NCBI GenBank assembly: GCA_031551355.1
Contig: JAVBNT010000041.1
Location: forward strand, 1-57,148
Direction of reading: 5' to 3'
From: JAVBNT01 sp031551355
GTDB lineage: Bacteria > Vulcanimicrobiota > CADAWZ01
Length of the DNA: 57,148 nucleotides
The first letter of the stretch is position 1. Every line of letters begins with the position of its first letter. Position numbers and translations under genes: made by a program. The notes beneath the pieces are model-generated. The model had not been told where the DNA came from. It saw only the letters and a program-made list of their open reading frames with translations, and ran no database searches. This document shows, piece after piece, positions 1-8,636 of this stretch.

Positions 1-131
1 ATGGCGAAAAATAGCTTGCTTTATAGCCTTTTGCTATTCTTTTCTTAATTTTTCACCATTTTTACAATTATATTTGAACCGGCCAAAGCCGGTTTTGCCG
101 GGCTAAGCCCGGTGACCGTTATCTTTTATTC
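1..131 (-). repeat. 131-bp dispersed repeat, copy 1 (inverted relative to copy 2)
   Basis: This stretch is the reverse complement of 51869-51999 with three mismatches by eye. It contains two small perfect or near-perfect hairpins back to back (around CCGGCCAAAGCCGG and CCGGGCTAAGCCCGG at about 79-112). It begins at the first base of the window, so it may extend further left. A contig or window starting exactly inside a repeat is what a repeat-caused assembly break looks like. No reading frame is conserved between the copies. Confidence 0.9.
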
Positions 132-168
132 CATGTAAAAGATAATAGTCAGTGCCTGTAGGGCATCT

Positions 169-309
169 ATTCCGGCATTTGCCGGACCAATATAATCAAG
201 AAAAATCAGGAAAAACTGTGAGAGAATATTCTCAAAAGCACAGATTCAACTGTTTTTCCTGATTTTGTGTCGTACTAAGCGGGACTGGAAATCCCCGCTT
301 AAGTACGAC
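169..309. repeat. cluster of nested palindromes in the left noncoding region
   Basis: Nothing in 132-331 looks coding. It holds a hairpin at about 171-186 (TCCGGCA/TGCCGGA), a 15-16-bp inverted repeat with arms 201-216 and 252-266 (AAAATCAGGAAAAAC), and a strong hairpin at 269-309 (GTCGTACT-AAGCGGG paired with CCCGCTTAAGTACGAC, one bulge) followed by a short T run. The last hairpin has a close relative at 52005-52044, again near a copy of the 131-bp repeat, so the two elements probably travel or are maintained together. Confidence 0.75.
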
Positions 310-331
310 AGCCTTTTTATTGGACGCTCAC

Positions 332-369
332 AAAAAAAGCCCGGCAGTTGTTGAAGCTGCCGGGCTTTC
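332..369 (-). terminator. intrinsic terminator of the beta-propeller lipoprotein gene
   Basis: Read on the minus strand, a perfect 10-bp GC-rich stem (AGCCCGGCAG/CTGCCGGGCT, arms 339-348 and 358-367, 9-nt loop) is followed by seven U residues. It lies 25 bases past the stop codon at 394. Confidence 0.92.
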
Positions 370-393
370 AATTATATATTAGCCTTTAAAAAA

Positions 394-2910
394 TTACGGA
401 GTAACTGCCATAATCGTTCTCATAACGTGGTTATGCGTATCGGCTACGTAAATAAGGCTGGTAAGCGAGTTGACTCTGACTCCCCAGGGAGCGCCAAACT
501 GAGCATGGTCGCCTTTGCCGTCTTCATAGGCAAGCTCGTCGGTTCCGGCAAGGGTGGCAACTGTTGCCGTTGAAAGCTCAACAATCCTGATTCTGTTACC
601 GTCGGCAACAAACAGCATCGTTCCGTCGGTTGACAGTGAAAGTCCCGCAGGATGCGTAAATCTGGCATTATTGCCGATACCGTTGCCATTTGAAGGAACT
701 ACAGCAGTTGTTGAACCGACAAAAGTACTCACTGTATTACTTGGAGTGGAAATGTCTATTTTCCTTATCGAGGCTACTGCCGTTGTTGGGGTTGCTTCAT
801 AATAATCGGAAACATAAAGTGAATTTCCATCTTTTGAAAGCGCAATACCATTGAGTTCACCAAAGCGCGCCGATGTTCCATTGGCATCTACATGACCGAG
901 ATTAACAGAATCTCCGGCAATTGTCGAAACCGTATTTGCAAGTATATCAATCTTTCTTACAAGAGCTCCCGGCGTGCTGACACTGACTCCGAGGTCGTTA
1001 ACATAAAGAGTATTTCCATCGGCAGAGATAGCTATACCGCGCAGTCTGCCAAACTGAGCCGCTGCCAAAGTTCCGTCGGCATAACCGGCATTGCCGTCGC
1101 CGGCAACCGTCGTCACCATCTTCGTTGTAAGATTTATTTTTCTTACACGGTAACCTTTGTATTCGGCAACATAGAGATGATTTCCGTCAGGACTGAGCAC
1201 AACACCCCACGGAGAGTTGAACATCGCGGCCTCACCGACACCGTCGGCATAATCGGCAACCGAACTTCCGGCAACAACCGTTTCCAGATTGGTGGCAAGG
1301 TCAAGAGCCAAAATTCTGTGATCAAAGTTATCGGAAAGATAAAGTGTTTTCTCATTTTTAGCAATTGCAAAATCATATACGTATCTGAAAGGCGTAAATC
1401 CTATTTCATCAATATGATAGCCGCATGCTCCGCCCATTATAGAAGTAACGGTAGCGGTAGCAACATTTATTTTACTTACTCTGTGTCTGGCACCGCCCAG
1501 AACAATAAGGCTCTGGCCGTTCTGGGTTATTGCTATGCCTTGCGGGTTATCAAGCTGCGCCGCAGTGCCTACACCGTCAAGAATACCGTTTTCGCCGCTG
1601 CCTGCATACGGAGTAAGTAATCCGCCTGAGGTAGGTACGGTAACGATACGGTTTTCCCAACCTTCAGTTACGAAAAGTCTTGAATTGTCGGGAGAGATAG
1701 CCAAGCCTGTAGCACCGATAATATTAAAGCTAAGCCCGCTTGAAATAGTAGTCACCACGGCACCGGGGATACTTATTTTACGGATCGTTCCGCCTGACGG
1801 CATACCGGTTCTGTCGGCTACATAAAGAAAATCCCCTGTGGATGAAATTGCTATACCCTGAGGACTCAGGAAGCGTGCTGCAGCACCTGTGGCGTCAGTG
1901 TCTCCCGTTGCACCGGAAACACTTCCGGCAAACAGGGCGGATGCGCCTGTAGCCGTATCAACGGTATAAACGGCGGCATTGTCGGAAACGTAGAGAGTTG
2001 TTCCGTCAGGACTGAGCGCAATTCCTCTAAGATCGCTTGTAGCACTGACATTGGCTGTGGTCAAGGTCGTAACCTCGCCGCTGGCAGTCATAACTTTTCT
2101 CACATTTTTACCGTCAGTTACATAAAGTGTCAGGCCGTCATTTGTTATGGCAATACTGCAAGGATTTTCAAAAACGGCAGCAATGCCGGTTCCCGGAGAA
2201 AAGACCGGGGTTTCAGTATGGTTTGAAACCCTGCCGGCCAGATGGAACATTTGTCCGGTTGTAAAGTTGAGGCCTATTATAGCTCTGTAGAATTCACCCT
2301 GACCAAGTGCAAGGTAGACGGTATTTCCATCGGGTGAGAGTGCCACGCCGTTTGTGTATGTACAGAACTCGGCAAATCTCTGGTTCAAAGATTCCGTCTT
2401 GCCGACTACATCAGGTGTAAAGGGAATATAGCCGATTGTCTCTCTCGGATAGAGAATTGTGCCGTCGGGAAGAATTGTGTTATCTCCGTCAAGAACGACA
2501 TCAATGGAATTGACAATATGTCCCTGCTTGACGAAATCCAGCGCAAAAGTAGTTCCTTCAGGAGCAACGATATCAAAAATATAATTACCGTTGGCGTCGG
2601 TGATGGCATTGCCGATACTGACCGAAGGGTTGGTGGTGGTGAAAGTAACGCCGGGGATAGGAGTTCCGTCAGGGTATGTAACCGTGATCGAAACCCTTCT
2701 GTTAATATTGTTGCCAGGGTTGTTGGGATTGTTAGGATCTACAGGATTGTTAGGGTTGTTGGGATCAATAGGGTTGTTGTCTTGTCTTCCGGCCAGTATA
2801 CCTCCGAAGGACGTGCCGCAGTTGGAACTGCTGCATCCCTGAAGGGTAAAAAATACCAGGGAGAAGGCAATTACTAGAGCTGCTACAGAAAAAATGCTGG
2901 ATCGTTTCAT
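394..2910 (-). CDS. secreted lipoprotein with NHL/SMP-type beta-propeller repeats
   Basis: Predicted 838-residue lipoprotein. The start at 2910 is preceded by GGAGG seven bases upstream and by a promoter at 2960-2988 that rules out a longer reading. The N terminus is a hydrophobic signal ending in the lipobox LQGC near residue 26. An Asn/Pro-rich linker (PNNPNNP type) follows, then a short beta-sandwich of the carboxypeptidase-regulatory kind (YPDGTPIPGV ... TDANGNYIF). The rest is a long run of propeller blades with recurring GIALSPDGNTLYVSD and AGDGNAGYADG motifs, the pattern of NHL/SMP-30-like propellers. Such proteins bind ligands, proteins or cell-surface polymers, and a few are lactonases; no catalytic residues can be assigned here. 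Inference: anchored in the outer or cytoplasmic membrane and facing outward. The gene has its own promoter and terminator, so it is monocistronic. Confidence 0.88.
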   Translation of the reverse strand: MKRSSIFSVAALVIAFSLVFFTLQGCSSSNCGTSFGGILAGRQDNNPIDPNNPNNPVDPNNPNNPGNNINRRVSITVTYPDGTPIPGVTFTTTNPSVSIGNAITDANGNYIFDIVAPEGTTFALDFVKQGHIVNSIDVVLDGDNTILPDGTILYPRETIGYIPFTPDVVGKTESLNQRFAEFCTYTNGVALSPDGNTVYLALGQGEFYRAIIGLNFTTGQMFHLAGRVSNHTETPVFSPGTGIAAVFENPCSIAITNDGLTLYVTDGKNVRKVMTASGEVTTLTTANVSATSDLRGIALSPDGTTLYVSDNAAVYTVDTATGASALFAGSVSGATGDTDATGAAARFLSPQGIAISSTGDFLYVADRTGMPSGGTIRKISIPGAVVTTISSGLSFNIIGATGLAISPDNSRLFVTEGWENRIVTVPTSGGLLTPYAGSGENGILDGVGTAAQLDNPQGIAITQNGQSLIVLGGARHRVSKINVATATVTSIMGGACGYHIDEIGFTPFRYVYDFAIAKNEKTLYLSDNFDHRILALDLATNLETVVAGSSVADYADGVGEAAMFNSPWGVVLSPDGNHLYVAEYKGYRVRKINLTTKMVTTVAGDGNAGYADGTLAAAQFGRLRGIAISADGNTLYVNDLGVSVSTPGALVRKIDILANTVSTIAGDSVNLGHVDANGTSARFGELNGIALSKDGNSLYVSDYYEATPTTAVASIRKIDISTPSNTVSTFVGSTTAVVPSNGNGIGNNARFTHPAGLSLSTDGTMLFVADGNRIRIVELSTATVATLAGTDELAYEDGKGDHAQFGAPWGVRVNSLTSLIYVADTHNHVMRTIMAVTP

Positions 2911-2959
2911 CAAAATACCTCCATAAAAAATTAGATAATTGCAGTAACGTATGAACAAG

Positions 2960-2988
2960 AATATAACAAAATTAAACAAGTATTTCAA
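2960..2988 (-). promoter_or_regulatory. sigma70-type promoter for the beta-propeller lipoprotein
   Basis: On the minus strand TTGAAA, a 17-base spacer, then TATATT. The transcript would start near 2953, about 40 bases upstream of the chosen ATG at 2910. Confidence 0.7.
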
Positions 2989-3533
2989 CACTGAAAAACA
3001 AGTATTTACATAAAATTTACAAATAAAGACTATTTATACATATTTATTGAAGAAAGTAACAAAAAGTTTACAAACACTTATAGGCCTTCACCCCCTTTTA
3101 AATGACGAAAAATCATCAACATTTACACCGGTACAGATACACACTGTACCGGTATAAATATCAACAATGTCATTAAGTCAGCCTTTTTCATTGCCGATTT
3201 TGACATCTTTGGATCTCTCACAGAAGGCACAGAGGTAAATGCCAGTTAAAAACTCTCTGTGTTCTCCTATTCTCTGTGAGAAATCCTTTTCTCTTAACAC
3301 TACAACGAACAGTTTTTAAAACTGTAGACACTGCAAACACAATATGCAAATTCAAAGTAGACTTTGCAACATCAAAACTGTATTGAAACGCCTGTGTAAG
3401 GGAGAATTAGTTCTTGATTTGCTGCAGTAATATCGGAATTTTATTGTGTTCGCTGTAGTGTTAACTTAATGACAATGAAATATCAAAGTTTTTCCTGTTA
3501 ACCCAACAGCAAGCTGCGTATAAAGCGATACTG
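2989..3533. other. noncoding region downstream of clpB with palindromes
   Basis: About 540 bases without a credible gene. It holds a hairpin at about 3127-3151 (CCGGTACA/TGTACCGG), a copy of the CTCACAGAG palindrome family (listed separately at 3217-3280), and small symmetric AT-rich stretches near 3308-3325. No strong intrinsic terminator for clpB is visible; a weak one (CTGTT/AACAG followed by AAAAAC on the coding strand) lies around 3493-3515. Confidence 0.5.
3217..3280 (-). repeat. CTCACAGAG-family palindrome, copy A
   Basis: The ends are CTCACAGA and TCTGTGAG. The minus-strand interior (GGAGAACACAGAGAG then TTTTTAACTGGCATTTA) matches copies at 40952-41018 and 52073-52149 and, more loosely, 27686-27875. 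Imperfect long hairpin, no coding potential. Confidence 0.75.
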
Positions 3534-6155
3534 CTATATGTTTTCAAGCTCACACTGTTCATCATTCACATTTTTGAAAATAAACCCGTCTCCCGAAGTG
3601 TCAGGCAAAACTTCCACCCTGGAACAGGGTTTTATTTTTCCTTCAAGCAGCTCCATCGCCAGCGGATCCTGAAGATATCTTCTGATTGCCCGTTTCAGCG
3701 GCCGGGCTCCGTAAACAGGATCATAACCCTTTTCCGCCAGAAAGGTTCTGGCGCCGGCGCCAAGAGTTATTTCGATTTTCTTTTCCTTCAGTCTGCTTTG
3801 AAGGTTAAGAATCTGGATATCAACGATTCCGGCAATGTCTTCCTTCGACAGTTTATTAAAAACAATAATCTCGTCAAGACGGTTAAGAAACTCCGGCCGG
3901 AAATGAAGCTTCAATTCCTCAAAAACCCTTTTTTCCATTTCAGCCGCTTCTTCCGGCGAAAATTCCTGTATATACGTACTGCCGATATTGGACGTCATTA
4001 TAACGATCGTATTTTTAAAATCGACCGTCCGTCCCTGACCGTCGGTAAGGCGTCCGTCGTCAAGCAACTGCAGCAGGGCATTAAAAACATCGTTATGGGC
4101 TTTCTCGATCTCATCAAAGAGAATCACGCTGTAAGGACTTCTCCTGACGGCTTCGGTAAGCTGCCCGCCTTCATCATATCCTACATAGCCGGGAGGCGCG
4201 CCTATCAGTCTTGACACGGAATGCTTTTCCATGTATTCGCTCATATCAATACGGATCATCGCTTTTTCAGTATCAAAAAGCAACTGTGCAAGCTTTCTGG
4301 CCAGCTCCGTTTTCCCGACACCGGTCGGGCCAAGGAACAAAAAACTGCCCAAAGGACGATCGGCTTCCGATATTCCCGATCTGGCCCTTCTAACGGCGTT
4401 TGACACTGCCGACACGGCTTTGTCCTGACCGACAACAACAGACTTTAATTCCGCTTCCATCCTGACCAGTTTTTGAATTTCCCCTTCGAGCATACGGTTC
4501 AAGGGAATCCCGGTCCATTTGGAAACAACCTCGGCGACATCTTCCTCATCGACTTCTTCTTTAAGGAATTTATGATCTCTCTGAACGGAAGCCAGACGTT
4601 CATTTTCAAGGGCAATCTGTTTCTGAAGTTCGGGAAGCAGCCCGTAACGTATCTCGGCAACCCGGTTAAGGTTGCCGCGTCTCTCTTCAGACTGTTCATC
4701 CATACGCAGCTGTTCGACCTGCCCGGATAGCCCGCTTATTTTCCGGATGCACTCCTTCTCCAAAAGCCACTGCCCCTTCATCGCATCATTTTCTTCTTTT
4801 AAAGAAGCCATATCTTCTTCAAGTTTCTGCAGACGTTCTTTGGAAGCGTCATCACTTTCTTTCGAAAGTATCTGCCTCTCAATTTCCAGCTGGCGGATTT
4901 TACGTTCAATCTCATCTATTTCGGTCGGCATACTGTCGATTTCAATTCTCAGCCTGGAAGCCGCCTCATCAATAAGATCTACAGCCTTATCAGGCAAAAA
5001 CCGGTCGGAGATATATCTGTTCGACAAAGTCGCCGCCGCAATCAGCGCACTGTCCTTTATTTTAACGCCATGATGAACTTCATACTTCTCTTTCAAACCG
5101 CGCAAAATGGCAATCGTGCCTTCGACATCCGGCTCTTTAACAAGAACCGGCTGAAAACGCCTTTCAAGAGCGGCGTCCTTCTCGACATATTTCCGGTATT
5201 CATCAAGGGTCGTGGCACCGATACAGCGCAATTCTCCTCTGGCAAGAGCCGGTTTAAGCATATTGGCCGCATCCACGCTTCCCTGTGAAGCGCCGGCGCC
5301 TACCAGGGTATGCAGTTCATCGATAAACAGGATGATGCTGCCGCCCGATGCTTCGATCTCCTTAAGCATAGCCTTCAGGCGGTCTTCAAATTCCCCGCGG
5401 AATTTTGTCCCGGCAACAAGAGCGCCAAGATCAAGAGCGACAACTTCCTTGTTTCTCAGACTGTCCGGTATATCACCGGAAACAATCCTCTGGGCCAGTC
5501 CCTCGACGATTGCCGTTTTTCCAACACCCGGTTCGCCTATCAGAATCGGGTTATTTTTAGTGCGCCTTGCCAGCACCTGGATGGATCTTCTAATCTCGTC
5601 ATCTCTGCCAATCACAGGATCAAGCTTACCGGAACGGGCCAGATCGGTGAGGTTGCGCCCGTATTTTTTCAATGCCTGATATTTATTTTCAGGATTTTGA
5701 TCGGTTACACGCTGACTGCCCCTGATATCGGTGAGGACTTTATAAATAGCTTCAGGCGTTACGCCGAAAGAACTTAAAATTTCAAAACTCTTACAGGAAC
5801 GCTCCATAGCAATGGCAACGAGAGCATGCTCGGTGGAAATATAATCGTCATTCAGACGCTGGGCTTCTTTCCAGGCGTTATCCATAATCCTCGAAGTAAC
5901 TTGAGAAAAATAAAGCTGTACGGAAGACCCATGAATTGCCGGCATCCTGTCTATTTCCGCCTTAACCCTTGAAATCAGGGCCTGAAGATTTACGCCGAGT
6001 TTTTGAACAACAGGAATAACAACGCCGTCCTCCTGCTGCAAAAGAGCATACAAAACATGCTCAGGTTCAAGCTGCTGATGGTTTTTGTCCCGGGCAATTT
6101 CCATCGCCTCTGTCAAAGCTTCCTGAACTTTTAAAGTAAATTTATCGGTACGCAC
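3534..6155 (-). CDS. clpB: ATP-dependent disaggregase ClpB
   Basis: Full-length (873 aa) Hsp100 disaggregase, the hexamer that threads aggregated proteins through its pore and works with DnaK. The N-terminal Clp repeat domain spans about 1-145. AAA-1 has Walker A GEPGVGKTA and Walker B LFIDELH. The coiled-coil middle domain at roughly 400-530 is of ClpB length, which separates it from ClpA and ClpC. AAA-2 has GPTGVGKTE, LFDEIEKAH and the sensor-2 GARPLKR near the C terminus. The start is GTG at 6155 with AAAGAGGTGG upstream. A sigma70-like promoter at 6387-6415 gives a leader of about 225 bases; no CIRCE element is seen, so heat control, if any, is by another route. Notably the window also encodes two unusual Hsp70s but no DnaJ or GrpE. 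Confidence 0.98.
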   Translation of the reverse strand: MRTDKFTLKVQEALTEAMEIARDKNHQQLEPEHVLYALLQQEDGVVIPVVQKLGVNLQALISRVKAEIDRMPAIHGSSVQLYFSQVTSRIMDNAWKEAQRLNDDYISTEHALVAIAMERSCKSFEILSSFGVTPEAIYKVLTDIRGSQRVTDQNPENKYQALKKYGRNLTDLARSGKLDPVIGRDDEIRRSIQVLARRTKNNPILIGEPGVGKTAIVEGLAQRIVSGDIPDSLRNKEVVALDLGALVAGTKFRGEFEDRLKAMLKEIEASGGSIILFIDELHTLVGAGASQGSVDAANMLKPALARGELRCIGATTLDEYRKYVEKDAALERRFQPVLVKEPDVEGTIAILRGLKEKYEVHHGVKIKDSALIAAATLSNRYISDRFLPDKAVDLIDEAASRLRIEIDSMPTEIDEIERKIRQLEIERQILSKESDDASKERLQKLEEDMASLKEENDAMKGQWLLEKECIRKISGLSGQVEQLRMDEQSEERRGNLNRVAEIRYGLLPELQKQIALENERLASVQRDHKFLKEEVDEEDVAEVVSKWTGIPLNRMLEGEIQKLVRMEAELKSVVVGQDKAVSAVSNAVRRARSGISEADRPLGSFLFLGPTGVGKTELARKLAQLLFDTEKAMIRIDMSEYMEKHSVSRLIGAPPGYVGYDEGGQLTEAVRRSPYSVILFDEIEKAHNDVFNALLQLLDDGRLTDGQGRTVDFKNTIVIMTSNIGSTYIQEFSPEEAAEMEKRVFEELKLHFRPEFLNRLDEIIVFNKLSKEDIAGIVDIQILNLQSRLKEKKIEITLGAGARTFLAEKGYDPVYGARPLKRAIRRYLQDPLAMELLEGKIKPCSRVEVLPDTSGDGFIFKNVNDEQCELENI

Positions 6156-6261
6156 AAATTACCACCTCTTTCCTGCGGATGTTATTTTAGAATAAATCAT
6201 TTTTTCTCTATTTCCCTATAGAATTGATGCACTAAACAAACAAAAGATTCAAAAAACAATA

Positions 6262-6292
6262 AAGACCGGAATTTCCAGGGGAAACCGGCCTT
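6262..6292 (-). other. hairpin in the clpB leader or amylase terminator
   Basis: On the minus strand AAGGCCGG pairs with CCGGTCTT (one G-U pair), extended by TTCC/GGAA inside, and is followed by TTATTGTTTTTTG. It lies downstream of the promoter at 6387-6415, so it is inside the clpB 5' leader. It could be an attenuator or thermosensor-like structure, or just the terminator of the amylase gene that ends at 6439. Confidence 0.5.
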
Positions 6293-6386
6293 CAGCAAAT
6301 TACTTTTCTTTAGGAATCTCCTGCATATGTATCTTGGTAATCCCGTTTCTTTTTTAACGCGACACAACAACAAAAAGATCTTTTCT

Positions 6387-6415
6387 ATTATAGAATAAAC
6401 AAAGGCTCCATTCAA
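6387..6415 (-). promoter_or_regulatory. sigma70-type promoter for clpB
   Basis: Minus strand TTGAAT, 17 bases, TATAAT (perfect -10). It sits just past the amylase stop codon and points at clpB, with a start near 6380. Confidence 0.75.
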
Positions 6416-6438
6416 GTCAATTATACAAAAATGCCGGT

Positions 6439-7950
6439 TCAGCTAATCCTGAACAAATGGCGGTACCAGGCGTCAATATCCAGATACAATCCTTTGCTGC
6501 AAAGCTCATCGCCGTCACGCTCATAGACGTTGTCATCAAGCAAATCCTCAAGAACTCTGCCGCCGCTTTGTATACAATATTCCGGCAGCCGTACGTAACA
6601 CTGGCTCCTGACCGGTGAAAGATTGGCGACCGCAAGATATACCTCTTTATTGAAAGACCAAATCCAGATTAAAAAATTATCATGCAAAAAATTATTTTCC
6701 CATGCCACAACAGGCTCAAGCTTTGTCCATAACCCTTCATGAAAAACAGCGGATGAAGTTATCTGCAAAAGCTTACCGTAAAAAGCATATAAATCCTTAT
6801 CAATCGGCTCAACCCTCCGGCGGCCGAGCTGAACGGGGCAGCGGACCTTTGCGCCCTCCAACTGACCTTCGTGCAGCAGTCTGGCTCCGGGAAGCGTGGC
6901 CATTATCAATGCTGCGGTTTTGTGGTGTTCAGAACCGAAAACGGCAGCAGCTCTTTCCTCATCATGATTTTCTATAAACCTCACACAACGCTTCTGGTAA
7001 TCGGGGGATTCCGATAGATAATGAGAAATGGCAGATGTCTCGGCAGATTTAAGCCAGTCATAAAGCGCTTTGTCATATGTATAATCAAAACCCAGCAACT
7101 GCAGCGGCCCTTCCTTCATCCAGTAAGCCTCGGCAATAAATAAAAAGCCGGCATATTTCTTCTTTACCTGCGGGATGGCTTCGCTCCAAAATTCTCCGGG
7201 CACATCAAGCCCTTGGCCGGTAAAAAGCCGCCGACCCCATACCTGGAGATGTATCTCATTGAGCAAAAGCATCGCCATGTCACAGCGGATGCCGTCACAC
7301 ATCGACGCCAGAGCCATAATCTGTTCGATCTGCGCCTTTCTGAGCCCTTTGTCAAAATAGTTCAACTGGGCCGTGTCCGTCCAGCCGGGGAAGTAGGGAT
7401 CCTTTCCATGCGCAATGACAACAGGATTTTTATCCGTGCCGGAGTTGAAAAAATTAGCCGGATCATTTCTTAAATCTTCAGTTGTACCGCCGACGTAATA
7501 TTCGGGATGCTCTTTTATCCACGGATGATCCATCGCCGTATGGTTGGGAACAAAATCAAGAATCAGTTTAAGGCCGCAATCGGCTGCCAATTTACGGAAT
7601 ACGGCAAGAGCATCATTGCCGCCAAGCGATTCACTGACTTCATAACCGGCGACGGCATAGGGCGAAGCAAGTATGTCACCTTCCTGCAAATCCGGCAAAG
7701 TTCTGAAGAATTCCCCTCTCAATCCATCATGTTCCGCAGCAATTTCCCGTCCGGTTACGGAAGGTTTCCACACGCCCATGAGCCATACGGCATCAAATCC
7801 CAATGAAGAAATACTGCTCAAAACCTCCGTCGGAACCGTGGCAAGGTTTATCCCCCGTCCGTATTTTACCGACAGCTCCTTTAACCACAGTCTGGTGTTT
7901 ATTTCATAAATACACGGATTTTTTATCCACCCCGACATTTTTTTCGACAT
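6439..7950 (-). CDS. GH13 alpha-amylase-family glycosidase (cytoplasmic)
   Basis: A 503-residue protein with all four conserved GH13 regions: DFVPNH (region I), GIRCDMAML with the Asp nucleophile (II), FIAEAYW with the Glu acid/base (III), and ENHDEERA with the transition-state Asp (IV). There is no signal peptide, so it acts inside the cell, probably on glycogen-type or other alpha-glucans. The long insert between regions I and II (TEDLRNDPANFFNSGTDKNP) and the short C-terminal beta domain are typical of the alpha-amylase/trehalose-synthase-like subgroups, but the exact specificity cannot be read off. The start is supported by GGAGG seven bases upstream. The next gene upstream (upp) ends 31 bases away, so they may be co-transcribed. 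Confidence 0.9.
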   Translation of the reverse strand: MSKKMSGWIKNPCIYEINTRLWLKELSVKYGRGINLATVPTEVLSSISSLGFDAVWLMGVWKPSVTGREIAAEHDGLRGEFFRTLPDLQEGDILASPYAVAGYEVSESLGGNDALAVFRKLAADCGLKLILDFVPNHTAMDHPWIKEHPEYYVGGTTEDLRNDPANFFNSGTDKNPVVIAHGKDPYFPGWTDTAQLNYFDKGLRKAQIEQIMALASMCDGIRCDMAMLLLNEIHLQVWGRRLFTGQGLDVPGEFWSEAIPQVKKKYAGFLFIAEAYWMKEGPLQLLGFDYTYDKALYDWLKSAETSAISHYLSESPDYQKRCVRFIENHDEERAAAVFGSEHHKTAALIMATLPGARLLHEGQLEGAKVRCPVQLGRRRVEPIDKDLYAFYGKLLQITSSAVFHEGLWTKLEPVVAWENNFLHDNFLIWIWSFNKEVYLAVANLSPVRSQCYVRLPEYCIQSGGRVLEDLLDDNVYERDGDELCSKGLYLDIDAWYRHLFRIS

Positions 7951-7981
7951 AAAAATCCCTCCTTATCAATGATATGTAACC

Positions 7982-8611
7982 CTAAGTCCCGAAAATACGA
8001 TCGCCGGCATCACCCAAACCAGGCAAAATATAGCCTGATTCATTAAGCTGGCGATCAATTGCCAGGGTATAAATATCGACCTCCGGAAAAGCTCCGCTTA
8101 CCTTTTGCAATCCTTCGGGAGCAGCCAATACCGAAAAAAACTTTATCCGTCCGGCGTCGATTCCATGACTGAGCAAACGTTCTATGGACGCACAGGCACT
8201 GCCGCCGGTTGCCAGCATCGGATCGAGTATAAAGCAAATTGAGTCCTGATTGACAGGCGGCAGTTTGCAATAGTATTCAACCGGCAAAAGAGTTTCGTGA
8301 CTCCTGTAAAAACCAAGATGGGCAACCGTAGCCTCGGGAAATATCTCCAAAAAACCGTCAACCATGCCTAGTCCTGCCCGCAAAACCGGGACAAGGAACA
8401 TATCAAATCCGGCCATCACCTCAAAAAAGTCATTCTCCAAAACGGATTCAACCGTTATTTTTTTAAGAGGAAAATTACGCGCCGATTCGTAAGCCATTAT
8501 AAATGACAGAGCCGAAAGGCACTTTCTAAAATCCGCAGATTTTGTATGCTTATTTCTCAGCATTGCCAGCTTTTCAGACACAACCGGATGCTGAATATGG
8601 ATTACAGCCAT
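7982..8611 (-). CDS. upp: uracil phosphoribosyltransferase
   Basis: A 209-residue protein of the normal Upp length that makes UMP from uracil and PRPP in pyrimidine salvage. The PRPP-binding loop reads CFILDPMLATGGSA. The uracil-site C terminus GYILPGLGDAGDRIFGT is conserved, as are VPVLRAGLGM and the LGFYR segment. The start at 8611 has AAGGAG seven to eight bases upstream. It follows the permease gene after 25 bases and is probably in the same transcript. Confidence 0.96.
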   Translation of the reverse strand: MAVIHIQHPVVSEKLAMLRNKHTKSADFRKCLSALSFIMAYESARNFPLKKITVESVLENDFFEVMAGFDMFLVPVLRAGLGMVDGFLEIFPEATVAHLGFYRSHETLLPVEYYCKLPPVNQDSICFILDPMLATGGSACASIERLLSHGIDAGRIKFFSVLAAPEGLQKVSGAFPEVDIYTLAIDRQLNESGYILPGLGDAGDRIFGT

Positions 8612-8636
8612 AAAGTATCTCCTTAAAAAATGAAAA

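Noticed and set aside
892..1620. 242-codon plus-strand reading frame
   Set aside because: Antisense to the beta-propeller lipoprotein gene; a by-product of the repetitive propeller codons, with no family resemblance or ribosome-binding site.
6197..6415. 72-codon minus-strand frame in the clpB leader
   Set aside because: Starts inside the promoter's -35 element and crosses the hairpin; no ribosome-binding site or family.
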